The translations under genes and the position numbers were made by a program. This document shows positions 1 through 6,648 of a DNA stretch of 9,820 nt, piece by piece. Source of the stretch: Gammaproteobacteria bacterium (GTDB taxonomy: Bacteria > Pseudomonadota > Gammaproteobacteria > SZUA-229); contig JAESSQ010000054.1 of the NCBI GenBank assembly GCA_016764035.1, forward strand, positions 1-9,820, given 5' to 3'. Within the stretch, counting starts at the first letter, position 1; every line of letters starts with the position of its first letter. The notes under the pieces were generated by a model. It worked only from the letters and a program-made list of their open reading frames with translations. It searched no databases and had not been told where the DNA came from.

Positions 1-153
1 ATTCTCCTGGTAGCGTGCACCATTACCCGGGAAATCGTAGAGAAGAATTTCGTCATGAGGGAAATAACGTCGAAATTCATCAGGAAACTTACCCCAATGT
101 CGCTGTTCACGAACAAGACCACGAAGCAAAACCCAGGTACGTTTTTTAATCAT
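1..153 (-). CDS. Alpha/beta hydrolase, N-terminal 51 residues (partial)
   Basis: This is the 5' end of a gene that continues past the left edge of the window. The ATG is at 153-151 and the frame stays open to base 1. The peptide starts MIKKRTWVLLRGLVREQRHW and continues to a segment reading LLYDFPGNG. A hydrophobic first strand, a Gly-containing turn where the oxyanion hole forms, a conserved His-Trp and then a strand ending in D-x-P-G-x-G are the usual opening of alpha/beta hydrolases of the lipase or esterase type. The nucleophile elbow and the catalytic acid and His lie outside the window, so neither substrate nor activity can be judged. No strong Shine-Dalgarno is seen. The gene diverges from the GGDEF-EAL gene. 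Confidence 0.75.
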   Translation of the reverse strand, partial: MIKKRTWVLLRGLVREQRHWGKFPDEFRRYFPHDEILLYDFPGNGARYQEN

Positions 154-154
154 A

Positions 155-213
155 TTGTTACCATTCGTTAACAAAAATAATTTCTTCAGTTTTAATAAAT
201 CAAAGTCGTTAAC
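155..213. promoter_or_regulatory. Small inverted and direct repeats before the hydrolase start
   Basis: TTGTTA at 155-160 is repeated inverted as TAACAA at 169-174, separated by 8 bases and ending just upstream of the hydrolase ATG. The octamer TCGTTAAC occurs at 165-172 and again at 206-213, 41 bases apart, which is close to four helical turns. Such an arrangement could be an operator for a dimeric repressor. Both elements are short and in AT-rich DNA, so chance is a real possibility. Confidence 0.2.
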
Positions 214-299
214 CTTGCAAACTTTCGGATAGGATTTTTTTGAATACTGTACATATAAAAAACAAATTAATTCAACTAATTACAATAAATATTTAAAGT

Positions 300-325
300 A
301 AATTATATAAAAAAAATTATATAAA
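300..325. repeat. 12-bp direct repeat AAATTATATAAA
   Basis: Two exact copies of AAATTATATAAA lie at 300-311 and 314-325. Each contains ATTATA, which reads TATAAT on the minus strand at 307-302 and 321-316. They could offer -10 elements for the hydrolase gene, but no good -35 stands at the right distance. Low sequence complexity makes chance recurrence likely. Confidence 0.4.
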
Positions 326-462
326 CGATATAATTAATGTTAAATAATTTAAATTCGTAACCTTTTGTAAAATATTAACTATTCTTACTTTTCTTGGAGC
401 AGACTCTTCAATAGTAATACGCGCCCTAAATGTAAATGAAATTTCTGCGTACTTAAAATTTA

Positions 463-491
463 TTACATCATGTTAAACCGACATGTATAAA
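463..491 (+). promoter_or_regulatory. Possible promoter of the GGDEF-EAL gene with a dyad in the spacer
   Basis: TATAAA at 486-491 is a fair -10, about 40 bases before the ATG. The hexamer 17 bases upstream (463-468, TTACAT) is a poor -35. The spacer holds a dyad, CATGT at 469-473 and ACATG at 481-485 with 7 bases between, so an activator or repressor could act here. The case rests on position and weak matches only. Confidence 0.3.
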
Positions 492-530
492 TTTGTATTA
501 GGTTATTAGCAAAATGGTTTTGCATTTCAT

Positions 531-2612
531 ATGAAAAGAAAAATCTTAGAAGTAAATGAACTCTTAAAAAAGCAAGTTGATATTCTTTTCAACTCTGCGC
601 TATCTGGCGGATTATCAAATGTTTTTTCTGTCTGGTTAATTTTCACTCTAGTCTACGATACAAAACATCATGTAAATTCCCTAATCCTCAGTATTGTAGT
701 CACAATATTAATGCTAGTACGCACGTATGTTACAGGTAGTTATTTAAAATCAAGTAATAGAAATATAAACAAGTATCTTTCAGGTTATCTGTTATTGACT
801 CTTTCCATAGGTATGGCCTGGGGTTGGTTTTTACTAACACAATCATCACATAGTGATGATTCTGTTAAAAATATGATATTTTTAATAAGTTTTGGCTTGA
901 TAGCAGGTGGCATTCCAATCTTATCGGTTTGGTTACCAGCATATTACGTATTTGTCATTCCTCAAGCAATCGCTATATTTATCGTTTTCATCAGCCTTGA
1001 TGATGCTCAGCATTATTATTTAGCACTCACATTTTTTATATTTATTAGTGTAATGATAAGTACCAGCATTAATGTTAATCGTAGCCGCAAAAAAGAAATA
1101 GAACTTACGTTTTATAACGAACAATTAATAGTTGATTTAAATAATGAAATACTTATACGGGAAGAAGTTCAATTCCAACTTGAAAACAACAAACGAAAAC
1201 TAGAAATTAAAGTCGAAGAACGTACAAAAGATTTAATAGATATTAATTCTAATCTCGAAAAAGTCATTAGCAAAAAAGAAGAGGCTGAAGAAAGTCTACA
1301 GCATCTTGCCTATCATGATGAGCTAACAGGACTACCAAATAGAAACTTATTAATCAATCGTATTGACCATTCTATAGAAGCAGCACACCGTAACAAACAG
1401 CAACTAGGCGTACTTTTTTTAGATCTTGATAGGTTTAAAACAATTAATGATAGCTTGGGACATATCATCGGTGACAAATTAATAAAACAAGTCTCAATCC
1501 GCCTATTAAAAACTTTACGTAAAGAAGATACCATTTCACGAAATGGTGGTGATGAATTTGTTGTGGTCATACAACGTATGATTAATAGCGATGAAGCGAT
1601 AGGTATTGCACAAAAACTAATAGAAAATTTAACCAGCATATTCGATATAGATTCACATAAGATTCATATTGGCGCAAGTGTCGGTATAAGCATTTTCCCC
1701 AACGATGGATGCTCTGCATTAGAGTTACTTAGAAATGCTGATACCGCAATGTATAACGCAAAAAAAGCAGGGGGTAATCGTTTACAATTTTATGATGAAA
1801 GCATGTCAAATAAACTTCGCGAACGACTGGAAATTGAAAACGAACTACACACAGCCATTGCTAATGATGAATTTTATATGGCATTTCAGCCACAAGTTAA
1901 TTGCCTTACAGGAAAAACCGTTGGCTTTGAAGCGTTATTACGATGGAACAATAAAGAACTAGGTGCTGTGAGTCCTGTTCAATTCATCCCACTACTAGAA
2001 GAAACAGGATTAATATATGATGTAGGAAAATGGGTTATTACTTACGTTACTCAATTTATCGCTTCGGGTCATCTAAGCAATGTAACGGTCGCTATCAATT
2101 TGTCAGCACTGCAATGTGGTGATATGAAATTTGTTAGCTTTATTGAAAAAGAAATTAAAAATACGGGTATTGATCCATCACAGTTGGAGTTTGAAATAAC
2201 CGAATCACTGTTAATAGATGATTTTGAAAAAACAGAGATATTTCTCAATAAACTTCATAGAATCGGCTGTTCGATTGCACTTGATGATTTTGGTACTGGC
2301 TACACTTCAATGAGTTATCTAACGCGCTTACCCATTGATTGCATAAAAGTTGATCAAACATTTATTAGAGATATCGATACTAAATCAACATTAGTTAATA
2401 TCGTCAAATCAATCGTTACTATGAGTACAGGCCTTGGCATGAAAAATGTTTTTGAAGGTATAGAAACACAAGCAGAGCTAGATGTCGTAAAAAATTTGAA
2501 CGGTGAGATTGTACAGGGCTATTTGTACAGTAAACCGCTTGATATAGATGATATCGAACAATGGCTTACGAAATCACACGAAGTTAATGCACCCTACCTG
2601 ATAAAGCAATAA
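531..2612 (+). CDS. Six-helix membrane protein with GGDEF and EAL domains
   Basis: This is a cyclic-di-GMP turnover protein of 693 residues. Six hydrophobic segments lie at about 24-42, 49-66, 83-103, 114-132, 135-156 and 161-181. A charged coiled coil runs from about 186 to 258. The GGDEF domain starts at YHDELTGLPNR (261 on). It has an intact GGDEF signature at 339-343 and an intact inhibitory site RxxD (R330, D333), so diguanylate cyclase activity with product inhibition is plausible. The EAL domain (about 440-683) keeps the usual catalytic set: E467 of EAL, N523, E555 and E558 of ExTE, D585-D586 of DDFGTG, K606, E642 and Q662. Phosphodiesterase activity is therefore also plausible. No PAS domain is apparent; the membrane helices are the likely sensor. 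Shine-Dalgarno is poor. The next Met is M59, which would remove the first helix, so the 531 start is preferred. It converges with the ketosynthase operon. Confidence 0.95.
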   Translation: MKRKILEVNELLKKQVDILFNSALSGGLSNVFSVWLIFTLVYDTKHHVNSLILSIVVTILMLVRTYVTGSYLKSSNRNINKYLSGYLLLTLSIGMAWGWFLLTQSSHSDDSVKNMIFLISFGLIAGGIPILSVWLPAYYVFVIPQAIAIFIVFISLDDAQHYYLALTFFIFISVMISTSINVNRSRKKEIELTFYNEQLIVDLNNEILIREEVQFQLENNKRKLEIKVEERTKDLIDINSNLEKVISKKEEAEESLQHLAYHDELTGLPNRNLLINRIDHSIEAAHRNKQQLGVLFLDLDRFKTINDSLGHIIGDKLIKQVSIRLLKTLRKEDTISRNGGDEFVVVIQRMINSDEAIGIAQKLIENLTSIFDIDSHKIHIGASVGISIFPNDGCSALELLRNADTAMYNAKKAGGNRLQFYDESMSNKLRERLEIENELHTAIANDEFYMAFQPQVNCLTGKTVGFEALLRWNNKELGAVSPVQFIPLLEETGLIYDVGKWVITYVTQFIASGHLSNVTVAINLSALQCGDMKFVSFIEKEIKNTGIDPSQLEFEITESLLIDDFEKTEIFLNKLHRIGCSIALDDFGTGYTSMSYLTRLPIDCIKVDQTFIRDIDTKSTLVNIVKSIVTMSTGLGMKNVFEGIETQAELDVVKNLNGEIVQGYLYSKPLDIDDIEQWLTKSHEVNAPYLIKQ

Positions 2613-2628
2613 TTTCTAATTATACTTT
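2603..2628. terminator. Weak AT-rich hairpin at convergent gene ends
   Basis: ATAATT (2609-2614) and AATTAT (2618-2623) form a perfect inverted repeat around TCT. AAAG (2603-2606) can extend the pairing with CTTT (2625-2628) past a small bulge. A run of five T follows on the plus strand (2626-2630). The element covers both stop codons. It could end transcription from the plus side, but the stem is almost all A-T and would be weak. Confidence 0.3.
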
Positions 2629-3830
2629 TTAATTGCGATAACTGCATTCAAACCACCAAAGGCAAATGAATTAGAAATTGCCGCATTGATGTTTTTTACT
2701 CGTGCTTCGTTTGGTACATAATCCAGGTCACATACTTCGTCTGCTACAGTAAAGTTAACCGTTGGCGGAATAATTCCATGATGAAGTGCTAGTGTTGTCG
2801 CTACTAACTCAAGCGCACTTGATGCACCTAAAGCATGTCCATGCATGGCTTTTGTCGATGTAACTGCTAGATTTTTTGCATGATGACAAAACACACGATT
2901 GATAGCTTCCGTTTCTGTAGCATCATTAATAATAGTACCCGTACCATGTGCATTTATGTAATCAACGTCGTTAGGTGAAAAACCAGCATGATGTAAAGCT
3001 TTTTCTATTGCACGTGTAATACCTGATATATCTGGTCGTGTAATATGGCCAGCATCTGACGTCATTCCGCAACCTACCATTTCAGCATAAATTCTCGCAC
3101 CTCGTTTCATCGCATGGGTTTCTGACTCCAGCACTAAAATTCCTGCTCCTTCACCTAAGACAAGGCCACTTCTGTCAGCACAAAAAGGTCGGCAAGTATC
3201 ATTTGAAACAACTCTTAGCGCATCCCACGACTTTAATAAACCATAAGTAAACGGTGCATCAGAAGCACCGACTATGGCTACATCAATTACGCCAGACTGA
3301 ATCATCATCATTCCTTGAATAATGGCGTGTGAGCCAGAGGCGCAGGCACTAGCAAGTACAAATGCAGGGCCTTTAATACCTAAATGCATACTTACGCTGC
3401 TAGCAGCTGCGCTTGGCATTCCTTTAGGAATCGTTAGTGGATGTGCGCGTTTTCGTTTTTGTTTATATAGTTGGTCGTATGTCGCTTCATCTGTATGCTT
3501 ACCACCACAGCCACTACCAATAATTGCAGCAGCGTCTTGCAATATACTGCTATTGCCAATTAAACCTGCATCATTTACCGCTTCTCGTGCTGCTATTACA
3601 GCTAACTGTGAATACCGATCCAATATACTGAGCTCATCGACAGTGAAATATTTTTTTTCATCAAAGTTAGGAACTAGCGCACCTAAGGACATTTTTATGT
3701 TTTCAATGGGTAGGTCCAGTGTTTTGATTGCCGTACGCCCTGCTTTTAGAGCGTTCCAGAAATATTCAGCATTTATACCCAGACCTGAAATAGCACCTAA
3801 GCCAGTAATAACAACACGTCGATTTTTCAT
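2616..3830 (-). CDS. Beta-ketoacyl-ACP synthase, FabF (KAS II)-like
   Basis: This 404-residue condensing enzyme would extend an acyl chain with malonyl-ACP in the cytoplasm. The catalytic triad of the KAS I/II class is complete: C163 in ASACASGSHAI, H295 in NAHGTGT and H332 in MHGHALGASSALE, with K327 just before. The active-site Cys shows it is a working ketosynthase and not a chain-length factor. The C-terminal loop reads FGGLNAV (391-397), where FabF usually has FGGTN. It is the last gene of the ACP-methyltransferase-ketosynthase set and starts 6 bases after the methyltransferase stop, which suggests translational coupling because no clear Shine-Dalgarno is seen. Its linkage to a private ACP and an RpfF-type enzyme argues for a specialised role over the housekeeping FabF role. 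The acyl substrate cannot be told from sequence. Confidence 0.93.
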   Translation of the reverse strand: MKNRRVVITGLGAISGLGINAEYFWNALKAGRTAIKTLDLPIENIKMSLGALVPNFDEKKYFTVDELSILDRYSQLAVIAAREAVNDAGLIGNSSILQDAAAIIGSGCGGKHTDEATYDQLYKQKRKRAHPLTIPKGMPSAAASSVSMHLGIKGPAFVLASACASGSHAIIQGMMMIQSGVIDVAIVGASDAPFTYGLLKSWDALRVVSNDTCRPFCADRSGLVLGEGAGILVLESETHAMKRGARIYAEMVGCGMTSDAGHITRPDISGITRAIEKALHHAGFSPNDVDYINAHGTGTIINDATETEAINRVFCHHAKNLAVTSTKAMHGHALGASSALELVATTLALHHGIIPPTVNFTVADEVCDLDYVPNEARVKNINAAISNSFAFGGLNAVIAIKKYN

Positions 3831-3836
3831 TTTGAA

Positions 3837-4892
3837 TCAGGATTTAAGCGAGAAAAGATAGTGGCTATTACCATAAAATGTACCATCTAAAGGAGCAAAC
3901 ATTGCTTTACAAAGTAAAAAATAATCATTCCAATGTTTAATAACATCGAGATTGAAATCATCATTATATAAGTCAGGAATACACTTCCAGTATCGATGGT
4001 GCCATTCATCTAAGGTTCGCCAGTAGTTTTTGCCATTCACAAACCAAGTGTCAATGAGTTGCAAATGTTCTGTATGTTGGCTAAATTCATCACGTGGCCA
4101 GATACGCCCACCAGGAAAATACTTTCCAATGACCGTTTTTTCATTCAATTTAACTTGAGGGGTAACAACTTGAGATGTAATAAAGTGATGAAAGCTGCGT
4201 CCGTTAGCTCTTAATAGATTTGAAATGAGCTCCAACATAAGCTTCATGTTTAGCAATTGTTCGAAAACGCCGATAGAAATTATTAAATCGTATTGATTGT
4301 GCCCTAATTTATCAACAATTGTTTCATCAAAAACGTCTTCTATAAGAGTAAAACGACTACTTAATGGATGCGTTGAATCCTGCATTTTTTCTTTTAAATA
4401 AGTTATTTGGACTTTACTCGGTGTGATTCCGACAATTTCAATATTCGGATATTCTTGCAGTAAATAAGTCTCTAAAGAACCAAAACCACAACCGATATTA
4501 AGAATTTTTTCATTACCTTTTATTTGAGCACGCTCAGCTATTAGTTGAAATTTTTGGTGTTGTGCTGTTTCTAATGATATTTTATCATCACCATTTACAC
4601 CATAATACGCCATTGTATATGCACGATACCGTGTATCTAAAAAGCCCATGAATAATTCTATCGTTGCATCATAATGCGTTTCCATTAAATCTTCTGTTTG
4701 GTCCATGATAGGACCTTTAACTGTAGAAACGCCTGTTGATTCAAGTGTGATAGATTCTTTTAAATAACTTTTATATTCTCGCCCTAGATAGCGAATAAGA
4801 CTTTTTTCCTGTGTTAGATATCGTTCGCTATCTGGGCTGTATATTTTAGCTTTAGCTAGCGCTTCTTTAAGATTAAAATTGGCTTGTTGCAT
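3837..4892 (-). CDS. CFA-synthase-like SAM-dependent methyltransferase
   Basis: This protein of 351 residues matches the cyclopropane-fatty-acid synthase family, which transfers a methylene or methyl group from SAM to cis double bonds of acyl chains. The SAM-binding loop is ILNIGCGFG (130-138), followed by VGITPSKVQ (154-162), SIGVFEQ (206-212, with E211 where CFA synthases have FEH), FHHF (234-237), FPGGRIWP (259-266) and the late NYWRTLDEW motif (289-297). The bicarbonate-binding Cys of E. coli Cfa, in the YSCAYW context, appears replaced by Met here (AYTMAYYG, 91-98). The N-terminal part (1-70) is shorter than in E. coli Cfa. The gene lies 85 bases downstream of the ACP gene and 6 bases before the ketosynthase. 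A GGGA about 9 bases upstream of the ATG is a possible ribosome site. The substrate could be an ACP-bound or lipid-bound unsaturated chain; this is inference. Confidence 0.85.
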   Translation of the reverse strand: MQQANFNLKEALAKAKIYSPDSERYLTQEKSLIRYLGREYKSYLKESITLESTGVSTVKGPIMDQTEDLMETHYDATIELFMGFLDTRYRAYTMAYYGVNGDDKISLETAQHQKFQLIAERAQIKGNEKILNIGCGFGSLETYLLQEYPNIEIVGITPSKVQITYLKEKMQDSTHPLSSRFTLIEDVFDETIVDKLGHNQYDLIISIGVFEQLLNMKLMLELISNLLRANGRSFHHFITSQVVTPQVKLNEKTVIGKYFPGGRIWPRDEFSQHTEHLQLIDTWFVNGKNYWRTLDEWHHRYWKCIPDLYNDDFNLDVIKHWNDYFLLCKAMFAPLDGTFYGNSHYLFSLKS

Positions 4893-4977
4893 TTAAATAT
4901 TCCCAACATTTACACATTTATAAAAGTGATTGCCATCAACTCTTTTTGTTAGACTTTAAAAAGGTGTAACGTAATTA

Positions 4978-5211
4978 TTAAGCGGGTTGCTTAACCCCCT
5001 CTAATTTTTCCAAAATATCACCTACGGTAACAATCGAGGGAATGAGTTCATTTGGAATATCTATATCAAAAGCTTCTTCAAGTTCAAATAACATTGTAAT
5101 AGTATCTAGTGAAGTTAAACCTAGAGCACTTAATTCTTTTTCAGGTTTAACATCCTCAGCTTTACAGTGAGCGATATTAACAATAATTTCGGTTACTTTT
5201 TCTATTATCAT
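4978..5211 (-). CDS. Acyl carrier protein
   Basis: This is a 77-residue acidic helical protein with the length and shape of type II acyl carrier proteins. The phosphopantetheine attachment site is S34 in LGLTSLDTITMLFELEEAF. The residue before the Ser is Thr, where most fatty-acid ACPs have Asp (DSL), which hints at a specialised carrier with its own partners. Helix II (about 35-50) is rich in Glu and Leu, as expected for docking to synthases and transferases. It is the first gene of the minus-strand set and diverges from the RpfF-type gene across 290 bases. It would hold the growing chain for the ketosynthase and supply 3-hydroxyacyl-ACP to the RpfF-type enzyme. No phosphopantetheinyl transferase is in the window, so a housekeeping one must load it. 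Confidence 0.93.
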   Translation of the reverse strand: MIIEKVTEIIVNIAHCKAEDVKPEKELSALGLTSLDTITMLFELEEAFDIDIPNELIPSIVTVGDILEKLEGVKQPA

Positions 5212-5251
5212 AATTTTAAGACGGTAGTTACTATTCAGGTTTCAGGAATAT

Positions 5252-5282
5252 AATTCATATTGAATTCAGTTGTTCTTTACAA
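5252..5282 (-). promoter_or_regulatory. Possible ACP-operon promoter with overlapping palindrome
   Basis: On the minus strand TTGTAA (5282-5277) and TATGAA (5259-5254) stand 17 bases apart, each matching four of six sigma-70 consensus bases, leaving a leader of about 35 bases to the ACP ATG. The palindrome AATTCATATTGAATT (5252-5266, two 6-bp arms around TAT) covers the -10. This is a suitable place for a repressor, perhaps one sensing an acyl ligand, though no regulator gene is present in the window. Two tandem TTCAGG units (5234-5239 and 5241-5246) lie just downstream. Confidence 0.35.
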
Positions 5283-5440
5283 TCAAAAATTACTCAAAAC
5301 ATCATTATGAAATTGTTTAAATAAAAATTTAGAGTAATTCATTTACAGCACAGGAGCCTACAACTTTGTTTTTACTTCGTCTACACCTTTTATCATATTA
5401 ATCATAGAGATTAAGAACATTGTTAAAATATAACTTAAAT

Positions 5441-5468
5441 TTGATGTTTTATATAAAAGTTGTAATAT
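5441..5468 (+). promoter_or_regulatory. Possible promoter of the RpfF-type gene
   Basis: TTGATG at 5441-5446 and TAATAT at 5463-5468 are 16 bases apart and each match four of six consensus bases. A start site near 5475 would give a leader of about 30 bases. The surroundings are so AT-rich that other choices are nearly as good. The rest of 5283-5440 shows no ORF or clear RNA structure. Confidence 0.25.
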
Positions 5469-5501
5469 AGCATTCAATGGATATGTAAAAACCTACAAGT
5501 A

Positions 5502-6581
5502 GTGGCAATGATAATGAAAAATAATAACGATAACTATAATGATGCCGTTTGTCAGACCAACAAAATCAAAGATAATTCCATAACAAGCTATACACAATTT
5601 ACAACCAGGTATGACTCAGAGACAAGTACCATCTGGTGTTGGATGAGCCCTACACCACGCCCCTGCATGAATGGTGCGTTAATTGATGAGCTTGTACAGC
5701 TACAGCAGCAAATCACTAACACGTATCAACATAAAGACCCTGATACCACATGGCCTTTTCGTCATTTGGTATTAGCCTCTAAAATTACGGGTATTTACAA
5801 CCTTGGAGGTGATTTAGAATTAATAAAAAAATATATCGAAAACAAAGAAGAAAACAAACTTCGTGAATATGCATACAAAGCCACAAACTTAATACATAGA
5901 AACATCAATAATCTTGATCTGCCTATCACCATGGTTTCACTCGTTCAAGGTCAGGCGTTAGGTGCTGGTTTTGAAGCGGCTCTATCCTGTGACGTAATTA
6001 TCGCAGAAAAAAGCTCACGACTAGGATTCCCAGAGATCTTATTTAATATGTTTCCCGGTATGGGCGCCTACAATTTGTTAGCACGCAGAATTGGTTCGGC
6101 GTTAGCAGAGCGTATCATCGTAAGTGGAAAAACTTATACGGCTGAAGAACTATTCGATATGGGAATAATAGATGTTATTGCTGATGATGGTGAAGGCATA
6201 CTAGCTACAAAAGACTACCTGAATAGTCATAATCAATCACACAACACTATTCGCTCGATGAAAAAAATTCGTCAGATCGTACACCCCATCAGTCAACAAG
6301 ACTTATTCGATATCGTTGACATCTGGATGGAAGCTGCAATGACATTAAGTAAAAAAGATTTAGCTAAAATGAATCGATTATTATTTTTACAAAAACTATC
6401 AAAAGATAGCAGCGACATCAATAGTAATGAAGAGGCGTTAACATCACGAGGTTCAGAATGGCGTAAAATTACGGATGCTTCCTTTCCTCTAACCACACAC
6501 CTTGGTGAAAATATCACACAAAATCGAAGAAAAAGTGATTGCCGCAGACAGGAAAAATTACCCGATAAAACAACTAGCTAA
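5502..6581 (+). CDS. rpfF: RpfF-type crotonase, putative DSF (cis-2-enoic acid) synthase
   Basis: This is a 359-residue crotonase-fold protein of the RpfF branch. RpfF enzymes dehydrate 3-hydroxyacyl-ACP to cis-2-enoyl-ACP and then hydrolyse the thioester to release a diffusible signal factor. Diagnostic segments are YNLGGDLELI (99-108, oxyanion loop), LVQGQALGAGFEAALS (147-162) and LGFPEILFNMFPGMGAY (174-190). The two catalytic glutamates of Xanthomonas RpfF (E141, E161) correspond to E158 and E178, with the same 20-residue spacing. RPCMNG near 53 also fits the family's N-terminal part. The protein is longer than Xanthomonas RpfF (about 290 residues) because of a hydrophilic tail from about 302 that ends in a basic NRRKSDCRRQ segment. 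The start is ambiguous: GTG at 5502, ATG at 5508 and ATG at 5514 are in frame and none has a clear Shine-Dalgarno. ATG 5508 is the likeliest. The family call is strong; the exact product is unknown. Confidence 0.85.
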   Translation: MAMIMKNNNDNYNDAVCQTNKIKDNSITSYTQFTTRYDSETSTIWCWMSPTPRPCMNGALIDELVQLQQQITNTYQHKDPDTTWPFRHLVLASKITGIYNLGGDLELIKKYIENKEENKLREYAYKATNLIHRNINNLDLPITMVSLVQGQALGAGFEAALSCDVIIAEKSSRLGFPEILFNMFPGMGAYNLLARRIGSALAERIIVSGKTYTAEELFDMGIIDVIADDGEGILATKDYLNSHNQSHNTIRSMKKIRQIVHPISQQDLFDIVDIWMEAAMTLSKKDLAKMNRLLFLQKLSKDSSDINSNEEALTSRGSEWRKITDASFPLTTHLGENITQNRRKSDCRRQEKLPDKTTS

Positions 6582-6648
6582 AATTATTTTTTTTACTTTT
6601 ATATAGTTAATTCACAAACAGAAAAATATTCTCTCTAAAATAACGTTC

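Larger units (their letters stand above)
154..530. other. AT-rich divergent intergenic region
   Basis: This stretch of 377 bases separates the divergent hydrolase and GGDEF-EAL starts. It has no convincing ORF, tRNA or rRNA. It is very AT-rich, with oligo-A and oligo-T tracts at about 230-360, and presumably holds the promoters of both genes. I looked for a cyclic-di-GMP riboswitch, which would suit the downstream gene, and could not fit one. Specific repeats and the possible promoter are listed separately. Confidence 0.6.

Noticed and set aside
205..240. Possible cyclic-di-GMP riboswitch before the hydrolase or the GGDEF-EAL gene
   Set aside because: Only a short CGAAAG-like stretch on the minus strand was suggestive. 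The paired stems and conserved blocks of GEMM-type riboswitches could not be traced.
3322..3861. Plus-strand 179-codon ORF opposite the ketosynthase
   Set aside because: It is antisense to a gene with complete catalytic motifs, is rich in Ser, Ala, Cys and Pro with no recognisable domain, and is best read as a shadow frame.
4942..4963. Hairpin CTTTTT/AAAAAG between the ACP and methyltransferase genes
   Set aside because: The stem is 6 bp, nearly all A-T, with a 10-base loop and no T-run after it in the direction of transcription. It is not convincing as a terminator.
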